Shown: one piece after another, positions 19,488 to 27,895 of the stretch
Layout: the number at the start of each line of letters is the position of its first letter
Position numbering within the stretch: position 1 is the first letter of the stretch
NCBI RefSeq assembly: GCF_026184235.1
Contig: NZ_CP110806.1
Coordinates: 3,596,001 to 3,660,000, forward strand
DNA: 64,000 nucleotides
Origin: Cellulomonas sp. S1-8
GTDB lineage: Bacteria > Actinomycetota > Actinomycetes > Actinomycetales > Cellulomonadaceae
Direction: 5' to 3'
Notes under the pieces: generated by a model
The model's input: only the letters and a program-made list of their open reading frames with translations
Told to the model about the DNA's origin: nothing
Database searches by the model: none
Made by a program: the position numbers and the translations under genes

Positions 19488-20297
19488 TCATACGTCCACG
19501 TCGGTGGGGTTGCAGCGGGTCAGGAGCATCGTCGCCGTGGACACCTCCGGGCGCCACGGCTCGACGTCCCACGACGCCTTGTCCGGTGCGCCGAGCACGT
19601 GGCACCACAGCTGCGCCTGCATGGACGCGGACGCGGCCTCCGGCACCGTCTGCGCGACCTGGGACACCAGCGCCTGCTGCGCGGCGAGGCTGCCGCGCCG
19701 CACCCAGCCGGCCGGGACCACGAGGAGCGAGGGTCCGCCGTCGGCCTCGCCCCACGTGGCCGACGCCACTGCGGCCACCCCGACGACGAACGTCGCCGAC
19801 CCCGTCGGCGCGTCGAGCGCGAGCACGCCACCGACGGGTCGCCAGGAACCCCGGGTGTCGTCGGCACCGGTCGCGGGCCCGAGCGCGGTGACGACCGTCC
19901 CGGCCTCGTCGTGCAGTGTGGCCGACCCGTCGGTCTGCACCTCGACGTGCCCGCCCCGCGGCGGCGCGACCCACGCCAGGGTGCCGGCGGGACCGACGAC
20001 GGTCGTGCGGGTCGCGCCGTCGGCCCCGTCCTCGAGCTGCAGGCCGGCACCGTCGACGGGGAGCAGCGCGCCCGCGTCGTGCCCGAGCGACGCCTGGTCG
20101 GCGAGGGGCGCACCCGTGTCCCGGACGATGCCGGCGCCCGGGGGTGCGACGAGCTGCGGAGCGCCGGGGGCCGGGGTCACGAGCGGCCGCGCCGACGTCA
20201 TGGCCGGACCGGGTCCCTCGTCCCCCGGCCCGCAGCCGGCGACGAGCAGGACGACGCCCGTCGCCACGACGACGCGCACCGCTCCCCGCACAGCCAC
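19488..20297 (-). CDS. DUF2599-like lipoprotein
   Basis: A GTG at 20297 gives 269 aa with a lipoprotein signal: a basic start, a hydrophobic stretch and the lipobox LVAGC (Cys22). The C-terminal third carries the DUF2599-type signature QLWCHVLGAPDKASWDVEPWRP and a final RCNP. The middle (about 60-180) is beta-rich with repeated Gly-Thr/Val stretches. It should sit on the outer face of the cytoplasmic membrane. DUF2599 has no established function. The gene ends 110 bases before the FtsX permease gene start on the same strand, so co-transcription is possible. Confidence 0.75.
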   Translation of the reverse strand: MAVRGAVRVVVATGVVLLVAGCGPGDEGPGPAMTSARPLVTPAPGAPQLVAPPGAGIVRDTGAPLADQASLGHDAGALLPVDGAGLQLEDGADGATRTTVVGPAGTLAWVAPPRGGHVEVQTDGSATLHDEAGTVVTALGPATGADDTRGSWRPVGGVLALDAPTGSATFVVGVAAVASATWGEADGGPSLLVVPAGWVRRGSLAAQQALVSQVAQTVPEAASASMQAQLWCHVLGAPDKASWDVEPWRPEVSTATMLLTRCNPTDVDV

Positions 20298-20407
20298 GCC
20301 GCGACGGTAGCCGCCGGACACCCCCGGGACGACCCGCTGGGGAGGACGTCCATGGACATCACCCGTGCCAAGTGGGACATTGCCTGCACCCGACGAAGGG
20401 ATGCGCC

Positions 20408-20578
20408 ATGCCCGACACCGAGCCCCGCGCCGAGGCCGAGGCCCCCGCCGCGGACTTCCGTCGGCTCCCCGAGCCGATCGCGCTCGAGGACACCGTGACC
20501 AGCCAGGACGTCGGGCACGTCCCGGACCCCGACGGTGGGCGCGACCCGAACCACGAGTGGATGCTCCGGCACGGCTGA
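20408..20578 (+). CDS. Small acidic hypothetical protein, 56 aa
   Basis: The ATG at 20408 follows GAAGGG and the frame ends at TGA 20578. The product is acidic and Pro-rich with no membrane segment; its C-terminus reads DPNHEWMLRHG. Third-position GC is high as in neighbouring genes, and the ribosome site is good, so it is probably real. No family is recognised. Confidence 0.55.
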   Translation: MPDTEPRAEAEAPAADFRRLPEPIALEDTVTSQDVGHVPDPDGGRDPNHEWMLRHG

Positions 20579-20636
20579 CCTCGCCGGGACGTCGCCCCCG
20601 CTCGCGACGGCGACGGCCGCGTGCTGTGCTGCGGGG

Positions 20637-21464
20637 GTGGACGGGTTCACGCGCGGAGGTCTGCGGTTCGACGTGCGGGACGTCGGCACTGCCGACGGCG
20701 CACCCGTCGCTGTGCTGCTGCACGGGTTCCCGCAGGACGGGTCCGCGTACGACGCGGTGGTGCCGCTGCTCCACGACGCCGGCGTGCGGACGCTGGTCCC
20801 GGACCAGCGCGGGTACAGCCCCGGTGCACGCCCGCGAGGCCGACGCGCGTACGTGGTGGGCGAGCTCGTCGCCGACGTCGTCACGCTGCTCGACGCCGCC
20901 GGGGTGGGGTCCGCGCACCTCGTCGGTCACGACTGGGGCGGCGCGGTCGCGTGGGCGGTGGCCGCACGTCGGCCCGACCGCGTCGCGTCGCTGACCGCGC
21001 TGGGCACGCCGCACCCCACGGCGCTGCGCGCAGGCCTGCCGCGCGGCCAGCTGCGCCGGTCCCGGTACGTCGGGACGTTCCAGCTGCCGGGGCTGCCGGA
21101 GCGCTCGCTCCTCGCGGACGACGGCGCCCGGCTGCGGGGCGCCCTGCGGCGCACCGGGCTGGAGCCGGACCTCGCGGACCGGTACGTCGCCCGCATGTGC
21201 GAGCCCGGCGCGCTGACCGCAGCCCTGGCCTGGTACCGCGCGCTCGGCGTGCCCCGCGCGCGCAGCGGGGACCGCACGGTGCGCGTCCCCACGACGTACG
21301 TCTCCGCCCGCCGCGACCCGTTCTTCGCACCCGCGTCGGTCGAGGCGACGGCCCGGCACGTCGACGCGCCGTTCACGCGCGTCGACCTCGACGCCGACCA
21401 CTGGCTGCCCGAGCACCGGCCCGCTGACGTGGCGGCGGCAGTCCTCGGTCAGGTGCGCGCGTGA
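20637..21464 (+). CDS. Alpha/beta hydrolase, epoxide hydrolase-like
   Basis: A GTG at 20637 gives 275 aa. The fold signatures are LLHGFPQDG (oxyanion loop), the nucleophile elbow GHDWGGAV and the C-terminal LDADHWLPEH with the catalytic His. An Asp, not Ser, sits at the nucleophile position (HDW), as in epoxide hydrolases and haloalkane dehalogenases. It probably hydrates an epoxide or a similar substrate; the real substrate is unknown. Its stop overlaps the next start (GTGA), so it is co-translated with a DNA repair gene, which has no obvious metabolic link. No strong ribosome site decides the start. Confidence 0.82.
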   Translation: MDGFTRGGLRFDVRDVGTADGAPVAVLLHGFPQDGSAYDAVVPLLHDAGVRTLVPDQRGYSPGARPRGRRAYVVGELVADVVTLLDAAGVGSAHLVGHDWGGAVAWAVAARRPDRVASLTALGTPHPTALRAGLPRGQLRRSRYVGTFQLPGLPERSLLADDGARLRGALRRTGLEPDLADRYVARMCEPGALTAALAWYRALGVPRARSGDRTVRVPTTYVSARRDPFFAPASVEATARHVDAPFTRVDLDADHWLPEHRPADVAAAVLGQVRA

Positions 21465-21907
21465 GGCTGTGGTCCCTGCACGCGTCGCTGCTGGACCGGC
21501 AGGGCCTCACGGCGTGCTGGCGCGAAGGGCTGCTCGCCCAGGCCGTGCTGGCGGGCGGCACTCGCGGCTACACGCAGCACCCGCAGCTCGTGCGGTTCCG
21601 CCGGCAGCCGGAGCCCCTGGTCGCGGTCGCGGCGTACCTGCACGCCGTCGCCGACGAGGCGCGCGCGCGGGGCTACCGCTTCGACGCCACGCGCGTCGGC
21701 ATCCCGGAGTCGGAGCGGACGCGCGCCACCCCGCGGATCGCCGTGACCGACGGACAGCTCGCGCTCGAGTGGCGGCACCTGCTGCGCAAGCTCGCCGTCC
21801 GCTCACCGGACCGGTACACCGCCGCGGTGCAGGTGGGGGGCCCGTCGCCGCACCCGCTGTTCGTCGTCGTGCCGGGGGACGTGGAGTCGTGGGAGCGGGA
21901 GAGCTGA
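21461..21907 (+). CDS. Pyrimidine dimer DNA glycosylase (T4 endonuclease V family)
   Basis: The 148-aa protein opens MRLWSLHASLLDRQGLTACW, followed by EGLLAQAVLAGGTRGYTQHPQL, both hallmarks of the actinobacterial endonuclease V-like pyrimidine-dimer glycosylase family. It should remove UV-induced dimers with a glycosylase/lyase step. A GTG start at 21461 overlaps the hydrolase stop by four bases. Its 3' end overlaps the convergent PPTase gene by about 105 bases. Confidence 0.82.
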   Translation: MRLWSLHASLLDRQGLTACWREGLLAQAVLAGGTRGYTQHPQLVRFRRQPEPLVAVAAYLHAVADEARARGYRFDATRVGIPESERTRATPRIAVTDGQLALEWRHLLRKLAVRSPDRYTAAVQVGGPSPHPLFVVVPGDVESWERES

Positions 21908-22600
21908 CGTCGTCGGACCGTCGCGCTGCTCGCCGAACAGCGGCGGGTGGTCCCTGTCCTGCGACCAACCGCCACGCCCCCGGCCCCGCCGCAGGAAGCG
22001 GACCCGGAGCACGGACCGCAGCTCCTCCTCGCGCAGGCCCTGCGCGCTGATGCTCAGCCGGAACCCCGACCCGCCGGAGGTCGTGAGGACGTCGCGTGCC
22101 GCGGCCGTGTCCACCTCCCGCAGGGGTGTGGACAGGCCGCGGCCCGTGCGTTTCACGACCGCTTCCTTCCGCGTCCACAGCGGGCTCAGGTCGTCGGCCC
22201 GCAGGAGCTCGTCCCGCAGATGACGCTCACCCGGCGCGGCGATGCTCTCGAACAGCCGGTCCTCGAACGGGACGCGCGACTGCACGTCGACGCCCACGGG
22301 CACCGGGGACAGCACGCACGCGCAGACGGACGCGTCGTGGGACAGGTTGAAGTGCCACCCGTCGACGCCGCGGAAGGCGGGTTTGCCGCGTTCCCCGCGG
22401 ACGACGTCGGGCAGCGGACCCCCGATCCGCCGCCACCACAGGTACTGGAGCAGCGCGAACGCGACGACGCTCGCGTCGCGGTCCGCCTTGCGGCGGTAGC
22501 GGCCCACCCGCTCCTGCCGCTCGACCGGCAGGCCGGCACGCAGCCGCCGGAGCTCCGGCTCGTCCAGGTCGTCCGAGCGCGCGATCGCGAGATCGATCAC
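21803..22600 (-). CDS. Sfp-type 4'-phosphopantetheinyl transferase
   Basis: A GTG at 22600 overlaps the stop of the ketosynthase gene (GTGA). The core has the Sfp signatures: FNLSHDASVCACVL, the magnesium-binding GVDVQ and WTRKEAVVKRTGRGLSTPL. It should load the phosphopantetheine arm onto the T/ACP domains of the cluster. It is the last gene of the biosynthetic operon. At 265 aa it is longer than usual (about 220-230); the last 40-50 residues (from GRGRGGWSQ) are low-complexity and antisense to the glycosylase gene. This tail may be an unselected read-through. Confidence 0.9.
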   Translation of the reverse strand: MIDLAIARSDDLDEPELRRLRAGLPVERQERVGRYRRKADRDASVVAFALLQYLWWRRIGGPLPDVVRGERGKPAFRGVDGWHFNLSHDASVCACVLSPVPVGVDVQSRVPFEDRLFESIAAPGERHLRDELLRADDLSPLWTRKEAVVKRTGRGLSTPLREVDTAAARDVLTTSGGSGFRLSISAQGLREEELRSVLRVRFLRRGRGRGGWSQDRDHPPLFGEQRDGPTTSALPLPRLHVPRHDDEQRVRRRAPHLHRGGVPVR

Positions 22601-23817
22601 CCCTCGGGGCGATCGAGGACGAGGCACGCGTTGTGCCCACCGAACCCGAGGGACAGCGAGACGGCACGGGAGAACTCCATGCTCCGGGCGGCACCGTGCA
22701 CGACGTCGACCTGGATGTCCTCGTCGAGCTCGGTGGTGCCCACTGTCGGTGGGACCACCTGCCGGCGCAGCGCCAGCACCGACGCGACCGCCTCGACTGC
22801 GCCGGCGGCAGCCAGGAGGTGCCCGGTCATGGACTTCGTCGACGACACGACGGCCTTGCCCCCGAGCATGCGGGTGATCGCCGCGGACTCGAGCCGGTCG
22901 TTCTTCACCGTGCTGGTGCCGTGCGCGTTCACGTAGAGCGTCTCGTCCTGGTTGCCGGCGTCGGCGAGCGCGTCGGCGATCGCGCGGTCGACCGACTCGC
23001 CGTGCAGGGCCGGGGCGGTCATGTGCGCGGCGTCGTTGGTCAGCCCGTAGCCCGAGACCTCGGCGAGGATCGTGGCGCCGCGGGCCCTCGCGTGGGACTC
23101 GCTCTCGAGCACGAGCGCGCCGGCGCCCTCCCCCATCACGAAGCCCGAGCGGTGCCTGTCGAACGGCAGGCACGCCCGGTCCGGGTCGGCCTCGGTGGTG
23201 AGCGCGCGCAGGTTCTGGAAGCCGGCCACGATCAGCTTCTGGGTGGCCGCCTCCCCGCCGCCGCAGACCATCGCGTCGGCGTACCCGTGCCGGATGGCGC
23301 GCATCGCCTCACCGATGCTCACCGCGCTCGCTGCGCAGGCGGCGCCGTGCGCGGCCGCCGGGCCCCGCGCGCCGGTGTCGATCGCGACCAGGCCCGACAG
23401 GAGGTTGCCGAGGAACTTGGGGACCGTCAGGGGCGAGACCTTCCCCGCGCCCCGCTCCTGCATGACCGCGTTCTCCTGCAGGAGGGTGCCGGTCCCGCCG
23501 AACCCGGTCGTCATGAAGACGCCGAGCCGGTACGGGTCGACGTCGTCGAGGATCCCCGACTGCTGGACGGCCTGGCGCGCGGCGATCATCCCGTACTGGC
23601 TGTAGGTGTCCATGCGGTGCGCGTCACGCTCGGAGAAGAACTCGCCGGCGTCGTAGTCCTTGACCGGGGCGTTCACCCGCACGGCCATGTCCGTGGTGTC
23701 GAAGTGGTCGATGGTGACGATGCCGTGCCGTCCGGCGAAGAGGTTGTCCTCGAACTCCGCGACGTTCTTCCCGATCGGGCTGATCACGCCCAGCCCTGTG
23801 ATGACGACCTTTTCCAT
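22597..23817 (-). CDS. FabF-like 3-oxoacyl-ACP synthase (cluster ketosynthase)
   Basis: The 406-aa stand-alone condensing enzyme of the KAS II type opens MEKVVITGLGVISPIG. The catalytic Cys is Cys161 in HGAACAASA; the two His are in NAHGTST and KSMTGHLLAAAG. It should extend an ACP-bound acyl chain with malonyl-ACP. Ribosome site GGGAGC precedes the ATG. It follows the free ACP after a 139-base gap with a hairpin. Within the cluster it may build or prime an acyl unit with that ACP, or support the AT-less modules. No chain-length factor partner is present, so it is not a typical type II aromatic PKS. Confidence 0.9.
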   Translation of the reverse strand: MEKVVITGLGVISPIGKNVAEFEDNLFAGRHGIVTIDHFDTTDMAVRVNAPVKDYDAGEFFSERDAHRMDTYSQYGMIAARQAVQQSGILDDVDPYRLGVFMTTGFGGTGTLLQENAVMQERGAGKVSPLTVPKFLGNLLSGLVAIDTGARGPAAAHGAACAASAVSIGEAMRAIRHGYADAMVCGGGEAATQKLIVAGFQNLRALTTEADPDRACLPFDRHRSGFVMGEGAGALVLESESHARARGATILAEVSGYGLTNDAAHMTAPALHGESVDRAIADALADAGNQDETLYVNAHGTSTVKNDRLESAAITRMLGGKAVVSSTKSMTGHLLAAAGAVEAVASVLALRRQVVPPTVGTTELDEDIQVDVVHGAARSMEFSRAVSLSLGFGGHNACLVLDRPEG

Positions 23818-23872
23818 GATGCTCCCGGGCTCGTTTCTTTCCGGTCGGTGTCGTGGCCGCGAGCAGCACCAC

Positions 23873-23911
23873 GCCGTCAGCAGCCACCGTGCACCGGCGA
23901 CTGCTGACGGC
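23873..23911 (-). terminator. 11-bp perfect hairpin inside the operon (ACP to KAS gap)
   Basis: The arms 23873-23883 and 23901-23911 are exact reverse complements with a 17-base loop. It lies between the free ACP gene and the FabF-like gene, the widest gap of the operon. It may be a partial terminator or RNA stabiliser that sets a higher level of upstream mRNA. No U-tract follows. Confidence 0.5.
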
Positions 23912-23956
23912 GATCGTCACGCTTCCCGCGGGATGCGGGTCGGCCCTGCTCGAAGG

Positions 23957-24193
23957 TCAGGCGTTGTGGAGCGCAGCGACCCTCTGGACGTGGTCGTAGA
24001 GGTCCTGCACGGTCGACAGGTTGTCGTCGATCTTCGTCGCGTTCTCGCCCACGCGGTCCTCGAGCTTGATCATCAGCTCGAAGACGCTGATCGAGTCGAC
24101 GCCGATCTCGTCCAGCTCGTCCGTCATCGCCAGGTCCTCGGCGGGCGTGGTGGCGAAGGGGGCGAGCGCTTCCTTGAACTCGGTCTCGTTCAT
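23957..24193 (-). CDS. Free acyl carrier protein
   Basis: The 78-aa acidic protein has the carrier motif DEIGVDSISVFEL, with Ser as the phosphopantetheine site. A clear AAGGAGA ribosome site precedes the ATG at 24193. It is 25 bases after the ABC ATPase gene. It likely carries the acyl chain handled by the neighbouring FabF-like enzyme and is activated by the Sfp-type transferase of the same operon. Confidence 0.92.
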   Translation of the reverse strand: MNETEFKEALAPFATTPAEDLAMTDELDEIGVDSISVFELMIKLEDRVGENATKIDDNLSTVQDLYDHVQRVAALHNA

Positions 24194-24218
24194 CGGTCTC
24201 TCCTTGGTCGTCGGGATG

Positions 24219-25001
24219 TCAGAAGCCCAGCTTCCTGAGCCAGTCCTGGAGGTCGTCCTCACGCTGCTGTGCCTGCTCCGCCTGCCACGGCCCCGCCTCG
24301 CGGGAGTCCACGAGCACGCCGTCGCGCAGGTAGATGACGCGCTCGCCGCGGGCGGCGACGGCCGGGTCGTGCGTGACCATCACGATCGTGGTCCCGCTGC
24401 GGTGCACGTCCGTGAGCGCGTCCATGACCTCGGCCGACATGCTGCTGTTCAGCGCGCCCGTCGGCTCGTCCGCGAACAGGACGGACGGCTCGCCCGCCAG
24501 CGCCCGGCAGATGGAGGCCCGCTGCAGCTGGCCGCCGGAGACCTGGGTGACGCCGTGGTCCTTGATGTGCGCGATGCCGAACCGCTCCATGAGCGCGTCC
24601 GCGCGGGCGATCGCGGCGTCCTTGTTCTCCTTGGACGCGGCCTTGAGCGCGGGCAGCAGGATGTTGTCCCGCACGTCGAGGTTGCCCAGGAAGTGCGCCT
24701 GCTGGAAGACGAAGCCCATCTGCGTGAGGCGGACGTTCGCCATCTCGGAGTCGCGCAGGGACGTCAGCTCGCGCCCTTCCAGCAGCACCGTGCCGCCCGT
24801 GGGCCGGTCCATCCCGCTGATGCTGTACAGCAGCGTCGACTTGCCCGAGCCCGAGGCGCCCATGATGACGAGGAACTCCCCCGCCCTCACGGACAGGTCG
24901 ATCCCGCGGAGCACCTCGGTCGGCGGCTCGGTCGAGAAGTACGTCTTGGTGAGTGCCTTCGACTCGAGCGTCACGTTCTGGTTCATGAGTTGTCCCATCA
25001 T
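24219..25001 (-). CDS. ABC transporter ATP-binding protein (LolD/MacB-like)
   Basis: The 260-aa ATPase has Walker A GASGSGKST, Q-loop FVFQQAHFLGN, signature VSGGQLQRA, Walker B VLFADEPTGAL and the switch His in VMVTHD. It starts with ATGATG, overlapping the permease stop (A-TGA-TG); a later ATG at 24986 is possible. It pairs with the FtsX-type permease directly upstream to form an export or self-protection system for the cluster product. Confidence 0.94.
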   Translation of the reverse strand: MMGQLMNQNVTLESKALTKTYFSTEPPTEVLRGIDLSVRAGEFLVIMGASGSGKSTLLYSISGMDRPTGGTVLLEGRELTSLRDSEMANVRLTQMGFVFQQAHFLGNLDVRDNILLPALKAASKENKDAAIARADALMERFGIAHIKDHGVTQVSGGQLQRASICRALAGEPSVLFADEPTGALNSSMSAEVMDALTDVHRSGTTIVMVTHDPAVAARGERVIYLRDGVLVDSREAGPWQAEQAQQREDDLQDWLRKLGF

Positions 25002-27409
25002 TCTCGGAGCCACTGGCTCTTGTCGGCGCCCCGGATACCGGCGGTGAGCAGGACGACGCCGAGATAGCCCGCCCCCACGAGGAGCAGCGGGTACAGCGCG
25101 TACACGAGCCACGGGTCAGGGATGAACGTCAGGTCCGAGATGTTCATCTGGAGCGCGGCGAGCAACCCGGTCGCCAGGGACTCGCCGCCCGTCGCGGCGA
25201 ACACGAGCCCGAGCACCGTGCCGGCGATCACCGTCACCAGCGTCTTGGTCCGGATCTGCCCGATGATCTCGCTCGCCGAGAACCCGATCGCGGTGAGCAC
25301 GCCCATCTTCGACCGGTCCCGGGTGAGCCGGAGGTTGAGGAACAGGCTCGTGACGAGGATCGCCACCCCGATCCCGAAGATCAGCGCCAGCCAGGCCGCG
25401 CTGCGGAACGCGTCGGTGGTCCCGGCGAAGGTCTGCTCCAGGTACTCCGCCATCGGGAAGACGACGGCGGTGGGGAACTGCTCCTCCAGCGCGCTCGCGA
25501 TGGTCACCGGGTCCTCACCGTCGACCACGTTCGCGTAGAAGATGTACGCGGACGCGCCCTGCGTGATCTCGCCCCGCATCTTGGCGGTCTTCCCACCGGC
25601 CGTGAGGTCCTGGTAGAGGCCGCTGACCTCGACCTCGGTCGAGGTGCCGTCGCGCTCGACGGTCATGGTGTCGCCGACGCCCACCCCGAACTCGGAGGCG
25701 TTCAGCGCCGACAGCGCGATCTGCCCGGCTTCCGGTGCGCCGCCCTCCGTGAACCGGATCGTCTCGCCGGAGTAGTCACCGACCTCGACGGGCAGGCTCA
25801 CCGTGCCCTCGGCGCCCTCGGTCCGGTACTGCACGCTCGCGTACGCCCGCAGGTCGGTGAGCCGCTCGTCGCTCTCCAGGGCGGCGGCCACCTCCTCGCG
25901 CAGGCCGTCGACCTCGTCCTGGAACTGCAGGTCGACACGCAGGTCGCGCTCGGGCGCACCCATGTAGGTGACGAACTGCGGGCTCTCGAACGTGCTGAGC
26001 AGGTTGGCCGGCACCGTGATCAGCACCGCCGTCAGGAAGAACACGACGGGCACGAGGATCCACTGCCGGCCCTCGGCCCGCAGGTCGAGGAGGGCGAGAC
26101 GCCTGTTGAGGGCCGTACCCCACGACGACGCCAGGCCGGTGCGCCGCACCCAGCGCGCCTGGCGCCGGGCGCGCCGGGCGGTCTGCTTCTCGTTCAGCGT
26201 GCTGCCGTGCACGAGGGCGTTGACGACCTCGATCTTCCTCACCTTGCGCAGCACCCTGCGGCAGATCGCGACCACGATCAGGAAGACGACCGCCAGCGCG
26301 ATCAGAGGCACCAGGAACGTCCACGGCCCCACCTGCGCCGCGGCGTAGTTCGCCTGCAGGCTCCGCGTCAGGTAGCTCGTCGCGAAGATCGCGAGGATGC
26401 CACCCACGACGCAGGCCACCAGGGCCATCGCGACGTACTTGGACAGGTACAGGCCGGAGATCGCACGGTCCGGGATGCCGATCGCCTTCATGGCGCCGAT
26501 CTCCTGGACCTCGTCCTCCAGCGTCCCCGTGATGACGAACCGCAGGTTGAGCAGCGCGACCACGATCAGCAGCAGGCTGACGAAGATCAGCGCCATGGCC
26601 GCCAGGCCGTCGCTGAACGTGTTGATGATCTGGATCTGCTGACCCGTGATCGCCGGGCCGTTCTTCGGCAGCGCCTCGTCGGACTCGTACGCGCCCTGCA
26701 GGCCGTTCGCCAGGCCGGCGTCCGTCAGCCGGTACTCGACGATGATCTCGGGCAGGCCCCCGGCCGCTCGGAGCTGCTCGAAGTCCTCGTCGGAGACCAG
26801 CACGCGCGTCGCGCTGTTCAACGACGCCGCCATCTGGGCGTCCTTCACGACGCCCTGGACCTCCAGGACGAACGGCCCCTCGTCGGTCACGACCGTCAGC
26901 GTGTCACCAGCCTGCAGGCCGAAGGCCTGCTGGTACTTGACCGGGACGTACACCTCGCCGCGCGCCGGTTCCGGTGCGTCGCCGTTCTCGTCGACGAGGT
27001 AGTCGAACTCGTCGTTCTGCGTCACGAAGAGGTTGTCGAACCGGCTCGAGCTCATGGAGCCGGACTCGCCCGTGGCCGGACGGTCCCAGCTCAGGGCGTT
27101 GCTCTCGTAGCCGACCATCTCGGTGACGAGCCACGCGTCGATCTCGTCGTGCTCGGCGGCGAACGCCTCGAGCGCCGAGCGGTCGTAGTCACCCTTGTGC
27201 ATCTGCAGGAAGTGCGGCGGCTGCGCCTGCGCAAAGAGGCCACCGACCGAACCCGCGAGCCGCTCGATCACCATCGACCCCGTCGCCATGAGGAAGGCGC
27301 TCAGGATCAGGATGGCGATCAGTGCGGCATTGATGCCCTTGTTCCTGACCAGATCGTTGTACGCATAGCGGAGATACAGGTGCTCCCTGTTTCTCGCTCG
27401 TTTCGTCAC
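24998..27409 (-). CDS. FtsX-type ABC permease of the cluster
   Basis: The GTG at 27409 overlaps the stop of the upstream gene (GTGA) and follows a GGAG site, so it is preferred over the in-frame TTG at 27421; product 803 aa. It has an N-terminal helix (LIAILILSAFLMATGS), a large extracytoplasmic domain, helices near 265-385, a middle helix near 450 and a second domain with three C-terminal helices, including RSKMGVLTAIGFSASEIIGQ. It is a fused two-half permease like the orphan one at 16898, but unlike that gene it is coupled to an ATPase. Likely role: export of the NRPS-PKS product or protection of the producer. Confidence 0.9.
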   Translation of the reverse strand: MTKRARNREHLYLRYAYNDLVRNKGINAALIAILILSAFLMATGSMVIERLAGSVGGLFAQAQPPHFLQMHKGDYDRSALEAFAAEHDEIDAWLVTEMVGYESNALSWDRPATGESGSMSSSRFDNLFVTQNDEFDYLVDENGDAPEPARGEVYVPVKYQQAFGLQAGDTLTVVTDEGPFVLEVQGVVKDAQMAASLNSATRVLVSDEDFEQLRAAGGLPEIIVEYRLTDAGLANGLQGAYESDEALPKNGPAITGQQIQIINTFSDGLAAMALIFVSLLLIVVALLNLRFVITGTLEDEVQEIGAMKAIGIPDRAISGLYLSKYVAMALVACVVGGILAIFATSYLTRSLQANYAAAQVGPWTFLVPLIALAVVFLIVVAICRRVLRKVRKIEVVNALVHGSTLNEKQTARRARRQARWVRRTGLASSWGTALNRRLALLDLRAEGRQWILVPVVFFLTAVLITVPANLLSTFESPQFVTYMGAPERDLRVDLQFQDEVDGLREEVAAALESDERLTDLRAYASVQYRTEGAEGTVSLPVEVGDYSGETIRFTEGGAPEAGQIALSALNASEFGVGVGDTMTVERDGTSTEVEVSGLYQDLTAGGKTAKMRGEITQGASAYIFYANVVDGEDPVTIASALEEQFPTAVVFPMAEYLEQTFAGTTDAFRSAAWLALIFGIGVAILVTSLFLNLRLTRDRSKMGVLTAIGFSASEIIGQIRTKTLVTVIAGTVLGLVFAATGGESLATGLLAALQMNISDLTFIPDPWLVYALYPLLLVGAGYLGVVLLTAGIRGADKSQWLRE

Positions 27410-27894
27410 GTAAAGCTCCAAACTCCTGGGATCTGCAGCGACATCCAGGTGAGGACGAGGTGGTAGATCACGTCGAGCACGATGTTAGCGGTCTCGACCC
27501 ACTCGATGCGGCCGGTCTCACGACGCTTCCGCACGATCTCCTGCGTGTGCGTCCACAGACCGCTGAGACCGTAGATATAAAGCGTGACCAGCACCCCGAC
27601 CCAGAAGTTCCCCTGGAACCAGATCGCCATCACGCCCATCACGCCGAGCCCCAGCTGGGCGAACCCGTACTTGATCTGGAACGGTCCGCTGGGCCAGTCG
27701 AGCTTGGCGGCGGTCCGCTCCGGGTACAGGACGTTGATGATGAAGCCGGCCACGGCGATGAATCCGTGCGACACCACGAACTGGTGCAGCAGCAGCGTCC
27801 TCATCACATACACCTGGTCGGACGGAAATCCTTGTATCGCCATCTGGATGAGCGCGGTCACCACCCCGCCACCGATGATTGCGACGATCCACAT
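27406..27894 (-). CDS. Small four-helix membrane protein (possibly DUF6790-like)
   Basis: The 162-aa protein has about four to five hydrophobic segments (residues 2-20, 38-57, 80-115, 135-155) with a basic loop RKRRETGR. Its length and layout recall the DUF6790-type membrane proteins, but I cannot confirm this. It starts one base after the MFS stop (TGA-G-ATG) and overlaps the ABC permease start. Its place among three transport genes points to a role in export or self-immunity. No catalytic motif is visible. Confidence 0.7.
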   Translation of the reverse strand: MWIVAIIGGGVVTALIQMAIQGFPSDQVYVMRTLLLHQFVVSHGFIAVAGFIINVLYPERTAAKLDWPSGPFQIKYGFAQLGLGVMGVMAIWFQGNFWVGVLVTLYIYGLSGLWTHTQEIVRKRRETGRIEWVETANIVLDVIYHLVLTWMSLQIPGVWSFT

Positions 27895-27895
27895 C

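Noticed and set aside
22597..23817. Ketosynthase alpha of a type II aromatic PKS
   Set aside because: No chain-length factor, cyclase or ketoreductase is next to it; sequence is FabF-like.
27410..27421. TTG at 27421 as the start of the cluster ABC permease
   Set aside because: The GTG at 27409 overlaps the previous stop as in the other junctions and has a better-spaced ribosome site.
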